A DNA stretch of 30,283 bases from an uncultured bacterium (GCA_905215055.1 CAJMOH010000034.1:1-30283), one strand, 5' to 3'; positions 1 through 6,914 are shown, counted from the stretch's first letter. The notes: a model not told the origin generated them from the letters alone. A program made the numbers and translations.

Positions 1-7
1 CAAGCAA

Positions 8-45
8 AAAACCTGCTCTGGCTTAATTGCCGGAGCAGGTTTTTC
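8..45. terminator. Hairpin resembling a bidirectional intrinsic terminator
   Basis: An A-rich left side, an 11-bp stem (ACCTGCTCTGG with CCGGAGCAGGT, one G-T pair) and a following T-tract are visible. The gene it would terminate lies upstream of the window on the plus strand. A-tract and T-tract on opposite sides allow function in both directions. Confidence 0.7.
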
Positions 46-55
46 TACAGGCTGG

Positions 56-89
56 CCTCGGATAACATTCCGAGGTTTCTCTTGTTTTT
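56..89 (+). terminator. Second short hairpin with T-rich tail
   Basis: A 7-bp perfect stem (CCTCGGA at 56-62 with TCCGAGG at 69-75) with a 6-base loop is followed by a T-rich stretch. It sits directly after the first hairpin and may be a backup terminator. The stem is short, so confidence is modest. Confidence 0.4.
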
Positions 90-138
90 GCTTGGATAAT
101 TAGCCTTAAGTTAACTGAAAGGAAAGAAAAGGAAGGTT

Positions 139-212
139 GTGTCTAAAATTTGTCGCACTTTAGTTTGCAGACTGGTCGTGTCAAGAATTTTTCGCACTTT
201 AGTTTGCAGACT
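139..212. repeat. Two tandem copies of a 35-bp sequence next to the IS remnant
   Basis: Positions 139-173 and 178-212 align over 35 bases with three mismatches. The last 21 bases (153-173 and 192-212) are identical, and the copies are offset by 39 bases. They lie just beyond the 3' end of the transposase remnant, where an insertion sequence terminus would be expected. They could be a duplicated IS end; this is inference. Confidence 0.6.
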
Positions 213-227
213 CTGTTGTGAATGAAG

Positions 228-680
228 TCAGCCAGCAATGGAGGCATCCTCAACGGCAACCTCCAGATGCTTCATGTTCATGTACTTCTTGTTGCCCCAC
301 TGGGTTATTGGCCATGTGACACAGCCTGGTACAGACTAGCATGAAAGCAGAATGGCCATCCAGGAAACGGCCCACCACACGAGTGCGGCGACGGATCTCC
401 CGGTTCAGCCGTTCAACGGCATTATTGGTGCGGATACACGTCCAGTGTTCGCTGGGAAAGTCGCAGTATGTCAGCATTTCTTCAATGCCATTCTCCAACA
501 TCTTGGCAGCCTCTTTCAGTTTCATGGAGCACAGCTCCTCCACCACAGCCCTAGCTTTCTCACGGGCAGCTTTCTTGCTCTCCTGGGCGTGGATCGCCGG
601 AGTTTGCGAAGCAAAGTCTCAGCATCCTTGGCTACCAGCTTCACTTTGGAAGGAGGCGTAACTGAGACCACATCTATATT
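228..680 (-). pseudogene. Decayed IS256-family (mutator-type) transposase, C-terminal remnant
   Basis: The minus strand encodes the conserved C-terminal part of an IS256-family DDE transposase. The recognisable blocks are HAQESKKAAREKA, then TYCDFPSEHW, then IRTNNAVERLNREIRRRTRVVG, which carries the conserved catalytic-region Glu of the family. The open frame covers about 250-546, starting from a GTG. Homology continues beyond both ends in other frames. Toward the C-terminus a shift near 290 restores TQWGNKKYMNMKHLE and the end ASIAG, with a stop at 228-230. Toward the N-terminus a TGA at 619-621 and indels around 605-635 separate it from VSVTPPSKVKLVAK. The N-terminal half of the protein is absent. 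This is a truncated, frameshifted, inactive element. Confidence 0.85.
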
Positions 681-709
681 TGCTGAGTTATCACGAGAAT
701 AGTTTTCTC

Positions 710-738
710 TTGCATTCCCACTGAGAACATGGTATAGT
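710..738 (+). promoter_or_regulatory. Sigma-A-type promoter
   Basis: TTGCAT (710-715) and TATAGT (733-738) are separated by exactly 17 bases. Transcription would begin near 745 and run into the hairpin-rich leader upstream of the gene at 1038. It lies immediately beside the transposase remnant, transcribed away from it. No experimental support is available from sequence alone. Confidence 0.55.
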
Positions 739-791
739 TACTTTGTAAAGTTTCCCCGTTGCCAAGAGCAATGACAGTTTCTTTGTAACAC

Positions 792-827
792 AGCGTCAGA
801 GAGTCTTGTCTTTCTGGCGCTTTTTTA
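792..827 (+). terminator. Intrinsic terminator or attenuator in leader
   Basis: A 12-bp stem (792-803 with 810-821, two G-T pairs) with a 6-base loop is followed by six T residues. It lies only about 50 bases after the predicted transcription start. It would therefore either end a roughly 80-nt RNA or act as an attenuator for the downstream genes. A five-codon frame (ATG at 769, stop TAA at 784-786) ends just before the stem. Confidence 0.7.
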
Positions 828-908
828 CGTCTTCTGCCTCTGTCCAAGAGGCACAGAAATAGGAAGAAGGGCGCGAGGTTTCTGCCCCTTCCATTTGGCT
901 TTGCCACC

Positions 909-943
909 AAAAGCACTCAGAGTTTCTCTGGGTGCTTTTTTTA
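909..943 (+). terminator. Second intrinsic terminator in leader
   Basis: An 11-bp stem AGCACTCAGAG / CTCTGGGTGCT (one G-T pair) is preceded by A residues and followed by a run of seven T residues. It lies between the promoter at 710-738 and the first gene at 1038. A further 8-bp inverted repeat (GGCTCCCC / GGGGAGCC) lies at 963-990. Apart from these structures I see no gene in 690-1037. Confidence 0.7.
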
Positions 944-1037
944 TATAAATTGGAGTCTCAAGGCTCCCCCACTTTTTATTCCGGGGAGCCGTTGGCTACC
1001 CCGTTTTCATAGAATTCTTCAGAAAGGGGTATGCGAT

Positions 1038-1553
1038 ATGAGCTCGTATATCAAAAAGACAAACTGCAATTTTTACGTACCCGCGGAAAGTACCGGAAAA
1101 GTGATGGCTGTAAGCCATCGCTTCCTGCCAGATGCCTTTTACTGCTTTAACTTGGACGAAATGGGGAATCTGGTAGACATTAAGATAGAGGGCTGCATTC
1201 TCTCTGAGATGAGAGAGATGCTGACCGCTATTGCCCCATGGGTTCGGGAAGGCAGCTTCATCAGTATGTTCAGTGATGATGGAAGCCGTTGGCGCTGGTT
1301 TTTTCAGGACGGGAAATGTCACGAAATCCCTGCGGAGATCCATTGGCCGTCTGCCGAGGAGACCTCCACCATGCCTAAGGAGAGAGAGCAGGTCATCATC
1401 CTCGTACAGGAGGGAAAGGTGACTGACATTCTCTGCTCCGACCAGCGGATAGACGCAGTGGTCCTGGATATGAATACCACAGATGAGCAGCAGCTGGACT
1501 CTCTGTCTCAGCAATGGGACGCCTACAGCAAAATCTATCAACCAATCTACTAA
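1038..1553 (+). CDS. Hypothetical protein, accessory-element type
   Basis: A 171-aa protein with an ATG preceded by AAAGGGG about 10 bases upstream. I do not recognise the family with certainty. The middle section (about 75-105) has a W-R-W-x-F pattern followed by a short Cys/Glu-containing strand and an EIHWP segment. The C-terminal part (about 115-150) predicts alternating strands with VLVQEGKV and VVLDM. It has no signal peptide, membrane segment or catalytic motif that I can point to. It is the first gene of the 1038-4669 run and is followed after 16 bases by the next one. The arrangement resembles accessory genes of Clostridial integrative elements; that is inference. Confidence 0.75.
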   Translation: MSSYIKKTNCNFYVPAESTGKVMAVSHRFLPDAFYCFNLDEMGNLVDIKIEGCILSEMREMLTAIAPWVREGSFISMFSDDGSRWRWFFQDGKCHEIPAEIHWPSAEETSTMPKEREQVIILVQEGKVTDILCSDQRIDAVVLDMNTTDEQQLDSLSQQWDAYSKIYQPIY

Positions 1554-1569
1554 TAAGGAGGACTGCACC

Positions 1570-1986
1570 GTGGGTGCGACTAAACATATCAATATCAAGA
1601 AAAGACAGCTTGGAAAGCATTTTCGTCCCAACATCAAAAGGCAATCGATTTGCCGTTTGAAGCTCCGTCCGCTGAAGCCAGAAGAACGGGAAATGGCGGA
1701 GGATCACCATTTTTTGGTACTCAATTTTCTCCAAGCAAATGGCCTGCCCATGGAGGATTACTACGATGTGGTGATTTTCCGGTACCTTATGGCAGTGGAG
1801 AAATGGTTCCGCTGGCCGCAACATTATCGCACCAGTTTTTCCGCTATGGCCTGGGAAGCTATGAGTTTGGCGTTGTTCCAAGAACGTGAAAAGCAACAGC
1901 GTTATCCCAGGTTCGTGAGCATGGAGGATCATATTCATGGGTTTGCGGGTTCACCGGGACAGAGACCATTTCAGATCAGAACATGA
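1570..1986 (+). CDS. Small protein weakly resembling sigma-70 region 2
   Basis: The start is a GTG at 1570 with AAGGAGG immediately upstream (about 1555-1561); the frame is open further 5' but only inside the preceding gene. The product is 138 aa. It begins with a basic stretch, then has helices with YDVVIFRYLMAVEKW, a Tyr/Ser-Phe pair, and MAWEAMSLALFQERE. That order (leucine-rich helix, S-F-x-x-x-A-W, basic tail) resembles region 2 of mobile-element sigma-70-like proteins. No region 4 is present, and the C-terminus after SMEDHIHGF looks atypical, so it may be truncated by a frameshift. The function is uncertain and an unrelated small helical protein is possible. Confidence 0.55.
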   Translation: MGATKHINIKKRQLGKHFRPNIKRQSICRLKLRPLKPEEREMAEDHHFLVLNFLQANGLPMEDYYDVVIFRYLMAVEKWFRWPQHYRTSFSAMAWEAMSLALFQEREKQQRYPRFVSMEDHIHGFAGSPGQRPFQIRT

Positions 1987-2042
1987 TTTTCAGGGCCTTC
2001 ACAGCAATATGAAAAACATCTATTACTTGGAAAGGACAAGCT

Positions 2043-2255
2043 ATGCGAAAGAAAGAAACGACTATCATTGGAATGCCTCTGCAGCCTATTCGTCGGGGGT
2101 ACCCTGCTGTGATCCGGGAAGCAAATGGCTGCCGACAAACTACTCCTGTCCTGTGGGTTGATCAGCTCTCTTCCTCAGAAGTCACCTTTGAAACACAAAA
2201 TACCGTTTATCATCTGCGGGTTGTGGCAGTTCTCTGGGAAAGGGGGGCGAGTTGA
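2043..2255 (+). CDS. Small hypothetical protein (70 aa)
   Basis: A 70-aa basic protein with ATG at 2043 and AAAGGA six bases upstream. The N-terminal IIGMPLQPIRRGYPAVI and the later TTPVLWVDQ and FETQNTVYHL segments suggest a compact beta-rich fold. I recall similar small proteins in Clostridial integrative elements but cannot name a family. Its TGA stop overlaps the TTG start of the next gene, so the two are probably translationally coupled. Confidence 0.7.
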   Translation: MRKKETTIIGMPLQPIRRGYPAVIREANGCRQTTPVLWVDQLSSSEVTFETQNTVYHLRVVAVLWERGAS

Positions 2256-2521
2256 GCAATATGAAAAACACGCCCCCTCATGTGAAGATCACCCTACCGG
2301 ATGGCAGCCGCCTGACAGCGGTGGCCTATTCTCAGGAAGACTACCCTGGAATCAACCTGTACCTTTCCAGAGCAGGGCATCCAGAGGAACTGATCTGCTT
2401 TGTGGAGTTCAACCGGGAAAAGAAATCGGGAGAGAATGTCTACATTGGTGTGTATCAGCCGGACGTGGATGATACCGTCTATTACGAGCCCTATTGCGTG
2501 AAAGGAGAGCAATCCGCATGA
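2252..2521 (+). CDS. Small hypothetical protein (89 aa)
   Basis: The frame starts with TTG at 2252, overlapping the previous stop as TTGA. A strong AGGGGGG lies at 2241-2247. An ATG at 2261 in the same frame is an alternative start, giving 86 aa. The protein contains VKITLPDGSRLTAVA, DYPGINLYL and CFVEFNRE, which look like successive beta-strands of a small all-beta protein. The function is unknown. Its stop overlaps the next start as ATGA. Confidence 0.7.
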   Translation: MSNMKNTPPHVKITLPDGSRLTAVAYSQEDYPGINLYLSRAGHPEELICFVEFNREKKSGENVYIGVYQPDVDDTVYYEPYCVKGEQSA

Positions 2522-3315
2522 ATGAATTGCATCCAGCCCAAAAACTGACCTGGTTGGAAGCTGCAGAACTGGTTCAAAATCTGGTGGAGGATGTACTCCA
2601 CAAAGAAATCTCTTGCAAGATGAGATGGGAGGATGACAGTTACTGGACTCTTTACTCGGATACCTATAAATTCTCCTTGCATGAACTGGAACAACTGTTA
2701 CGGTCCGTGCCTGCGACGAAGACAACCTGGGAGGAAACCATCCCTCAAGAAGGAACCGGCTGCAGATCAGTGGGTATGGAGTTGTCCCGTCTGATGCTGA
2801 AACAGGTTCTCCACGGTGATTGGGTCCATGAGTATTGCACGGAAGAAGCCATCTGGTTGTTGGATTTCCACTCCTGTGTTTCAGAAAGTCCGCTGACTCC
2901 AACCCTCCAGTTGCCCGGAGTCCGGGTGGCTTTGAAGGATTTGAAGTCCCAAAACGACCTTCTGGCCTATTTGAAGAAACATGGTTCCACCCACACTTCA
3001 CTCATGGAATTCTGCGAGGAATATCAAGAAACATACCACAATGACCTGTGCTGGCCATATCCTATTTCCGACGGCGTTCACATGGGAACATACCTAATCC
3101 CTGTAAAGGAAGGAATTCTTTCCCTGCCATACGACTGCGTGGATTCTGAAGACTACGAAGTCTTTCTTCCAGAGGACGCCTGCCTGTGCGATGCGAATGC
3201 TATGCAGATCTTTCTGGAAGAATGGAACAGCTTCAGCACGGCATTATGCCAGGCTATGGAAAATATGGCCTGGACATTGCGAATTCTTAGAAAAACAAAA
3301 CAGGTGGGATTTTAA
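2518..3315 (+). CDS. Hypothetical protein (265 aa)
   Basis: I chose the ATG at 2518 because AAAGGAGAG lies about 8 bases upstream and it forms an ATGA overlap with the preceding gene. The frame is open 8 codons further but only from a TTG inside the previous gene. The protein is acidic and Trp/Leu-rich with predicted helices (LTWLEAAELVQNLVEDVL near the N-terminus) and no signal peptide or membrane segment. I do not recognise a family. The stop TAA overlaps the next ATG by one base, which argues for co-translation with the cysteine-cluster protein. Confidence 0.75.
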   Translation: MNELHPAQKLTWLEAAELVQNLVEDVLHKEISCKMRWEDDSYWTLYSDTYKFSLHELEQLLRSVPATKTTWEETIPQEGTGCRSVGMELSRLMLKQVLHGDWVHEYCTEEAIWLLDFHSCVSESPLTPTLQLPGVRVALKDLKSQNDLLAYLKKHGSTHTSLMEFCEEYQETYHNDLCWPYPISDGVHMGTYLIPVKEGILSLPYDCVDSEDYEVFLPEDACLCDANAMQIFLEEWNSFSTALCQAMENMAWTLRILRKTKQVGF

Positions 3316-4028
3316 TGGATCCAAGATTGCAACATGTTTTAGATAACTTGGACAACATAACAATTGGCGTGGACGAGCCTTTTCAATTTCACTGTACCCA
3401 GTGCGGACAATGCTGCATCCATCGTGAGGATATTCTTCTTAACCCTCAAGATTTGTTCCGTATGGCAAGATACCTGAAGCAATCACCCCGGGACGTGGTA
3501 GAGCATTACTGTGAGGTATATACGGGACCAGATTCCCGTATGCCAATTGTTCGCCTTTTGCCAGAAGGGCCTACGATGCGGTGCCCTTTTTTGGTGAGGA
3601 ACAAGTGCCGTATCCATGAGGCAAAGCCTACAGTGTGCGCTATGTTTCCTATCGGTCGAGCCCATGGTTTTGACCCGAAAACAGGGAAGCCTGTACCTGG
3701 AATTCTCTACATTTTTGATCGTCCACCTTGCGGGGATAATTCTGAAACACATACGGTCCGGGAATGGCTGGATAGTTTCAACATTCCTGTGGACGATTCA
3801 TTTTATTTGGAGTGGAGTGAGTCAATGGCGATCTTTACGCAATGGTTCCGTCAGCTGGAGAATATTAATTCCGCTGCCACTGCAATCCTTGCCCGTCCGG
3901 TAGTATATGAGCGCCTTTATCTGTCCTATCACACCAGTCAGAATTTTATGCCTCAGTTCCAACAAAATCTGCAGATAGCCAAAGCATTTCTTCAGAGGCT
4001 TATGGAAGGTTTGGGGGGGAAGGTGTGA
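3315..4028 (+). CDS. YkgJ-family cysteine-cluster protein
   Basis: A 237-aa protein with the CxxCxxCC signature (Cys27, Cys30, Cys33, Cys34) near the N-terminus. A second cysteine set follows in RCPFLVRNKCRIHEAKPTVC, about residues 89-108. Together they match the YkgJ / zinc- or iron-chelating domain family. The family is thought to bind a metal or an Fe-S cluster; the cellular role is generally unknown. Residues after about 140 are not diagnostic. The gene overlaps its upstream neighbour as TAATG and its downstream neighbour as GTGA, so it is embedded in the accessory run. The family assignment is firm; the role here is unknown. Confidence 0.85.
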   Translation: MDPRLQHVLDNLDNITIGVDEPFQFHCTQCGQCCIHREDILLNPQDLFRMARYLKQSPRDVVEHYCEVYTGPDSRMPIVRLLPEGPTMRCPFLVRNKCRIHEAKPTVCAMFPIGRAHGFDPKTGKPVPGILYIFDRPPCGDNSETHTVREWLDSFNIPVDDSFYLEWSESMAIFTQWFRQLENINSAATAILARPVVYERLYLSYHTSQNFMPQFQQNLQIAKAFLQRLMEGLGGKV

Positions 4029-4669
4029 GTAAGGAACAAAATATCAGTCAAATCATTCGAAAAGACGCGAAAGGTTGTTTCGTGGAGAGTCTGAGCGATG
4101 GGTTTCCTATTGGCAAAATCCACTTGACATTTGCCACCTATGACCTCAGTAGGCCAGCTGGTGAACGACAAACTAACCTGGTGCAGATCTACTTGGATTG
4201 CGCCGAACTGCTGGAGCTATGCCGGCAGGCGGAGTCTGGAGAGCTTTATATGCGCTTGCAACAAAAGAAGCAGAAAGATGACCGAGCTCCGCTATACCAG
4301 TGTATGGGAGGAACCTCTGCTGAGAAGCTACAAAAACTAGGTAGGCCCCGTCCGGATGGGAAAAGCCTATCGCGGGTTTTTCAACTGCTTCCTGGCAGCA
4401 AGGCTGACTTTCTCCTGGTAGCAGACAGTGGACCTGGAGAAGCAGATGAAAAAGGTCTGATTGTTCCCCGGTTTGGAAAACATCCTGAAAACCATGTGGT
4501 CATCAGCATGGGAATGTCTCCGTTCTGCGAACTGATCTTAATGACACGGGCCTACTATCTGGCTTGGTTGACGGCCAATTATGGCAAAATCACAACAAAT
4601 CCTTCTGCTGAGTCCGAAGAAACGATTCCATTCCCAGAATCACAAGAGCCTGAAAGGGCAATGTTCTAA
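4025..4669 (+). CDS. Hypothetical protein (214 aa), last gene of the accessory run
   Basis: It starts with GTG at 4025, overlapping the previous stop. The N-terminal half (about 20-80) contains a predicted beta-strand region, IGKIHLTFATYDLSR and LVQIYLDCAELLEL. The central part (residues 90-150) has GGTSAEKL, GRPRPDGKSLSRVFQLLPG and DSGPGEADEKGLIVPRFG, a Gly/Pro-rich conserved-looking block. The C-terminal 30 residues are polar and rich in Glu/Ser/Pro. I have an impression of similar proteins in Clostridial conjugative elements but cannot name a domain. A terminator follows within 10 bases. Confidence 0.75.
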   Translation: MSKEQNISQIIRKDAKGCFVESLSDGFPIGKIHLTFATYDLSRPAGERQTNLVQIYLDCAELLELCRQAESGELYMRLQQKKQKDDRAPLYQCMGGTSAEKLQKLGRPRPDGKSLSRVFQLLPGSKADFLLVADSGPGEADEKGLIVPRFGKHPENHVVISMGMSPFCELILMTRAYYLAWLTANYGKITTNPSAESEETIPFPESQEPERAMF

Positions 4670-4675
4670 ATTGAA

Positions 4676-4711
4676 AAGGACCGTTCTCACCAATGTGAGA
4701 GCGGCCTTTTT
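4676..4711 (+). terminator. Intrinsic terminator closing the accessory run
   Basis: A stem CCGTTCTCAC (4681-4690) with GTGAGAGCGG (4695-4704), extended by AAAGG/CCTT with one bulge, is followed by seven T residues. It ends transcription of the genes at 1038-4669. From here to 4865 I see only AT-rich non-coding sequence with a short repeated CTTTCTTAC. Confidence 0.85.
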
Positions 4712-4865
4712 TTGTGTTGATTTTTTACCCACTTTCTTACTTAGGATTCCTTTCTTACCGATTCCAACCGTCATTCCGGACGTGATCCTCCCCCCTTTTG
4801 CGTTGCGTACTCCATCATGCGCGATTGAAATATGTGTCTATATATCAAATACCATATGCTGGGTC

Positions 4866-4894
4866 TTGCAAATAACGAATATATGTTCTATAAT
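4866..4894 (+). promoter_or_regulatory. Sigma-A promoter of the polymerase/hydrolase fusion
   Basis: TTGCAA (4866-4871) and a perfect TATAAT (4889-4894) are 17 bases apart. The spacer contains a LexA-like box, so repressor binding would block RNA polymerase. Transcription would begin near 4901, about 40 bases before the ATG at 4941. Confidence 0.75.
4876..4889 (+). promoter_or_regulatory. LexA/SOS box 1
   Basis: CGAATATATGTTCT matches the Gram-positive SOS box CGAACATATGTTCG at 12 of 14 positions. It occupies the spacer of the promoter at 4866-4894. This position fits SOS repression of a Y-family translesion polymerase gene. Confidence 0.7.
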
Positions 4895-4909
4895 TTGCTT
4901 GTAAGAAAG

Positions 4910-4923
4910 CGAACGTACATTCG
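4910..4923 (+). promoter_or_regulatory. LexA/SOS box 2
   Basis: CGAACGTACATTCG is a nearly symmetric dyad and matches the Gram-positive SOS consensus at 11 of 14 positions. It lies just downstream of the expected transcription start, about 21 bases after box 1. Two boxes suggest tight repression. Confidence 0.65.
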
Positions 4924-4940
4924 GGTTGTGAGGTGATTCC

Positions 4941-6305
4941 ATGCCAGGTTCTCAAAGACAGTACGCCTGTATTGACTTAAAAATCTATTACGCTTCGGTG
5001 GAGTGTGTAGACCGGGATTTGGACCCTCTCACCACCAACCTGGTGGTGGCGGATGAGAGCCGCAGTGACGGCACCATCTGCCTGGCGGTGTCCCCCAGCC
5101 TGAAGGCACTGGGAGTTCCGGGGCGTCCCCGGCTCTTTGAGGTGAAGGAGCGCTTGGCCCAGATCAAGGCCACCACAGGCAAGACGGTGGAATACATCAC
5201 CGCCATGCCCCGGATGGCCCGGTACCTGGAGGTGTCCTCCCAGATCTACGGAATCTACCTGAAATACCTGGCCGCCCAGGACATCCACGTCTACTCCATC
5301 GACGAGGCTTTCATGGACCTGACTCCCTACCTGTCCCTGTACGGCATGACCGCCCATGAACTGGTGGTATCCATGATCCGGGAGGTGCTGCGGACGGTGG
5401 GCATCAAGAGCCAGGATATCCTGCACTACATCGACACCCTGGAGCACAGCACCACCGAGATGCATGGCCTGATGATCATGCGCCACGGCAAGATCTGCAC
5501 CGAAGGCTGGTGGGCTCCCTACGCGCCCAACCTGCGCCACGGCCTCCAGTCCCACACCAAGACCTACGCGGCTACCGCGGTGGGCATCGCCTACACCCAG
5601 GGCATTCTGAAGCTGGACGAGCGGCTCATTGACATCTTCCCCGAGGAGTCCCCCGAAGAGCCCAGCGAGAACCTGAAGAAGCTGAAGGTTCGGGATGTGC
5701 TGTGCATGGGCTGCGGCATGGACGAGATGCCCCGGGATTCCGAGCACTGGATCCGGGATTTCCTGCACATTCCGGTAAACCACGAGCCCGGCACCACCTT
5801 TATGTACAACTCTGTGGGCTCCACCATGCTGGGCGCCATCGTCCGCAAGAAGACCGGCAAGGGCCTGCATGAGTTCCTCACCGAGAACCTGTTCCTGAAG
5901 ATCGGCATCGACCCCTCTAACCTGCGCTGGTACTGCATGGCTGACGGCATGGAGACTGGCGGCGGCGGTCTGCTGGCCACCTTGGAAGACAACCTGCGCC
6001 TGATGAAGCTGTACGCGGACGGCGGCGTGTGGGAAGGCGAGCGGATCCTGGCGGAGGACTATGTGAAGCTGGCCACCTCCCTGCAGAACGAGTCCGCCAC
6101 CGAGTCCATCAACAATCCGGAAGCTTTCGACAACTTCCTGGGCTACGGCTTCCAGATCTGGATGTGCAAGCCCGAGGGCGTGTACCGCGCCGACGGCGCC
6201 ATGGGCCAGTTCACCATTGTGTGCCCCAAGCAGGACATGATCATCTCCATCACCGAGACCGCTGTGGGCGCCCACTGGGCCCAGAACACCCTGGATCTCA
6301 CCTGA
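4941..6305 (+). CDS. Chimeric ORF: Y-family DNA polymerase N-terminus fused to beta-lactamase-family serine hydrolase
   Basis: Residues 1-152 are the start of a Y-family (UmuC/DinB-like) translesion polymerase, with metal-binding Asp12 in ACIDLK and Asp121-Glu122 in the YSIDEAFMD motif. The rest of the polymerase (thumb, little finger) is missing. At about Val153 the frame passes into a class C beta-lactamase/CubicO hydrolase: a GIKSQDI start-like segment, the serine motif SHTK (Ser204, Lys207) and MYNSVGS as the Tyr-x-Asn-type motif. The hydrolase frame is cut by TGA at 6303, although homologous-looking coding continues to 6854. A GTG at 5397 with GGGAGG at 5380-5385 could start the hydrolase separately. 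A fusion by illegitimate recombination is the simplest reading; an assembly join cannot be excluded. As written, polymerase activity is very unlikely. Confidence 0.8.
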   Translation: MPGSQRQYACIDLKIYYASVECVDRDLDPLTTNLVVADESRSDGTICLAVSPSLKALGVPGRPRLFEVKERLAQIKATTGKTVEYITAMPRMARYLEVSSQIYGIYLKYLAAQDIHVYSIDEAFMDLTPYLSLYGMTAHELVVSMIREVLRTVGIKSQDILHYIDTLEHSTTEMHGLMIMRHGKICTEGWWAPYAPNLRHGLQSHTKTYAATAVGIAYTQGILKLDERLIDIFPEESPEEPSENLKKLKVRDVLCMGCGMDEMPRDSEHWIRDFLHIPVNHEPGTTFMYNSVGSTMLGAIVRKKTGKGLHEFLTENLFLKIGIDPSNLRWYCMADGMETGGGGLLATLEDNLRLMKLYADGGVWEGERILAEDYVKLATSLQNESATESINNPEAFDNFLGYGFQIWMCKPEGVYRADGAMGQFTIVCPKQDMIISITETAVGAHWAQNTLDLT

Positions 6306-6854
6306 GATTTCCTGGAGAAGATCGGCAACGACGACCTGGCCGAGGACGAGAAGGCTCACGGCGACCTGCTCCACAAGCTGGCCCGCCTGAATGTGCCCAA
6401 CCCGGTTTACCGTCCCTTCAGCCCCATGATCGAGAAGATCAACGGGAAGAAGTTCAAAGTGGAGTCCGGTTTCCTGTCCCCCGAAGCGCACTCCTTCCTG
6501 GGTCGCGCCAACATCATCCAGGTGGCAAAGTGCTCTTTCGACTTTGACAACTACGGCTGCGTGTGGAACATCACCACTCCCGCTGGAGAGCAGGTGCCTG
6601 TCCGCGTACCTACCTATGGCGGCCGCATCACCAATGTGGTGAAGGCCCCTGCCGACCAGACCCAGCTTCTGTGCACCAGCGGCCATTGGGAAGACGACAA
6701 CACCTTCCAGGTGGTCTGCCGCTGGATTGAAACCTGCCTGACCAAGAAGATCAACTTCCACTTTGATGAAGACGGCAACGGCTTCACGGTGGACGTCAAC
6801 TCCAACTCCGCGTTCCCCATCAAGTTTGGCCCGGTCCGCGGCGAGCTGGCTTAA
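6306..6854 (+). pseudogene. C-terminal part of the serine hydrolase, separated by an in-frame TGA
   Basis: This stretch continues the frame of the preceding gene directly after its TGA and runs 182 codons to a TAA at 6852-6854. It reads DFLEKIGNDDLAEDEKAH and then a beta-rich C-terminal domain ending FPIKFGPVRGELA. The codon before the stop is Thr and the next is Asp, so a single TGG-to-TGA change (Trp to stop) would explain the break. An internal restart is not well supported, as I see no convincing ribosome binding site near the in-frame ATG at 6427. With readthrough the whole fusion would be 637 aa. Either a recent nonsense mutation or a sequencing error is possible. Confidence 0.75.
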
Positions 6855-6878
6855 AGAAATCGCTGAAAATCCAAAACG

Positions 6879-6914
6879 AAAGGCATGGCCCGAAAGGGAC
6901 CATGCCTTTTTTGT
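6879..6914. terminator. Bidirectional terminator between convergent genes
   Basis: A strong stem of GGCATGG with CCATGCC, extended inward by CCC/GGG around a GAAA loop, has A residues on the left and TTTTTT on the right. It lies between the hydrolase remnant (plus) and hydF (minus) and can serve both. Confidence 0.85.

Noticed and set aside
674..916. An 80-codon minus-strand open frame beside the IS remnant
   Set aside because: No ribosome binding site or recognisable motif. It overlaps the promoter and terminators on the plus strand and looks random.
4977..6761. A 594-codon minus-strand open frame opposite the polymerase/hydrolase fusion
   Set aside because: Composition (Gly, His, Val, Gln rich) fits an antisense shadow of GC-rich codons. 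The plus strand has recognisable polymerase and hydrolase motifs.
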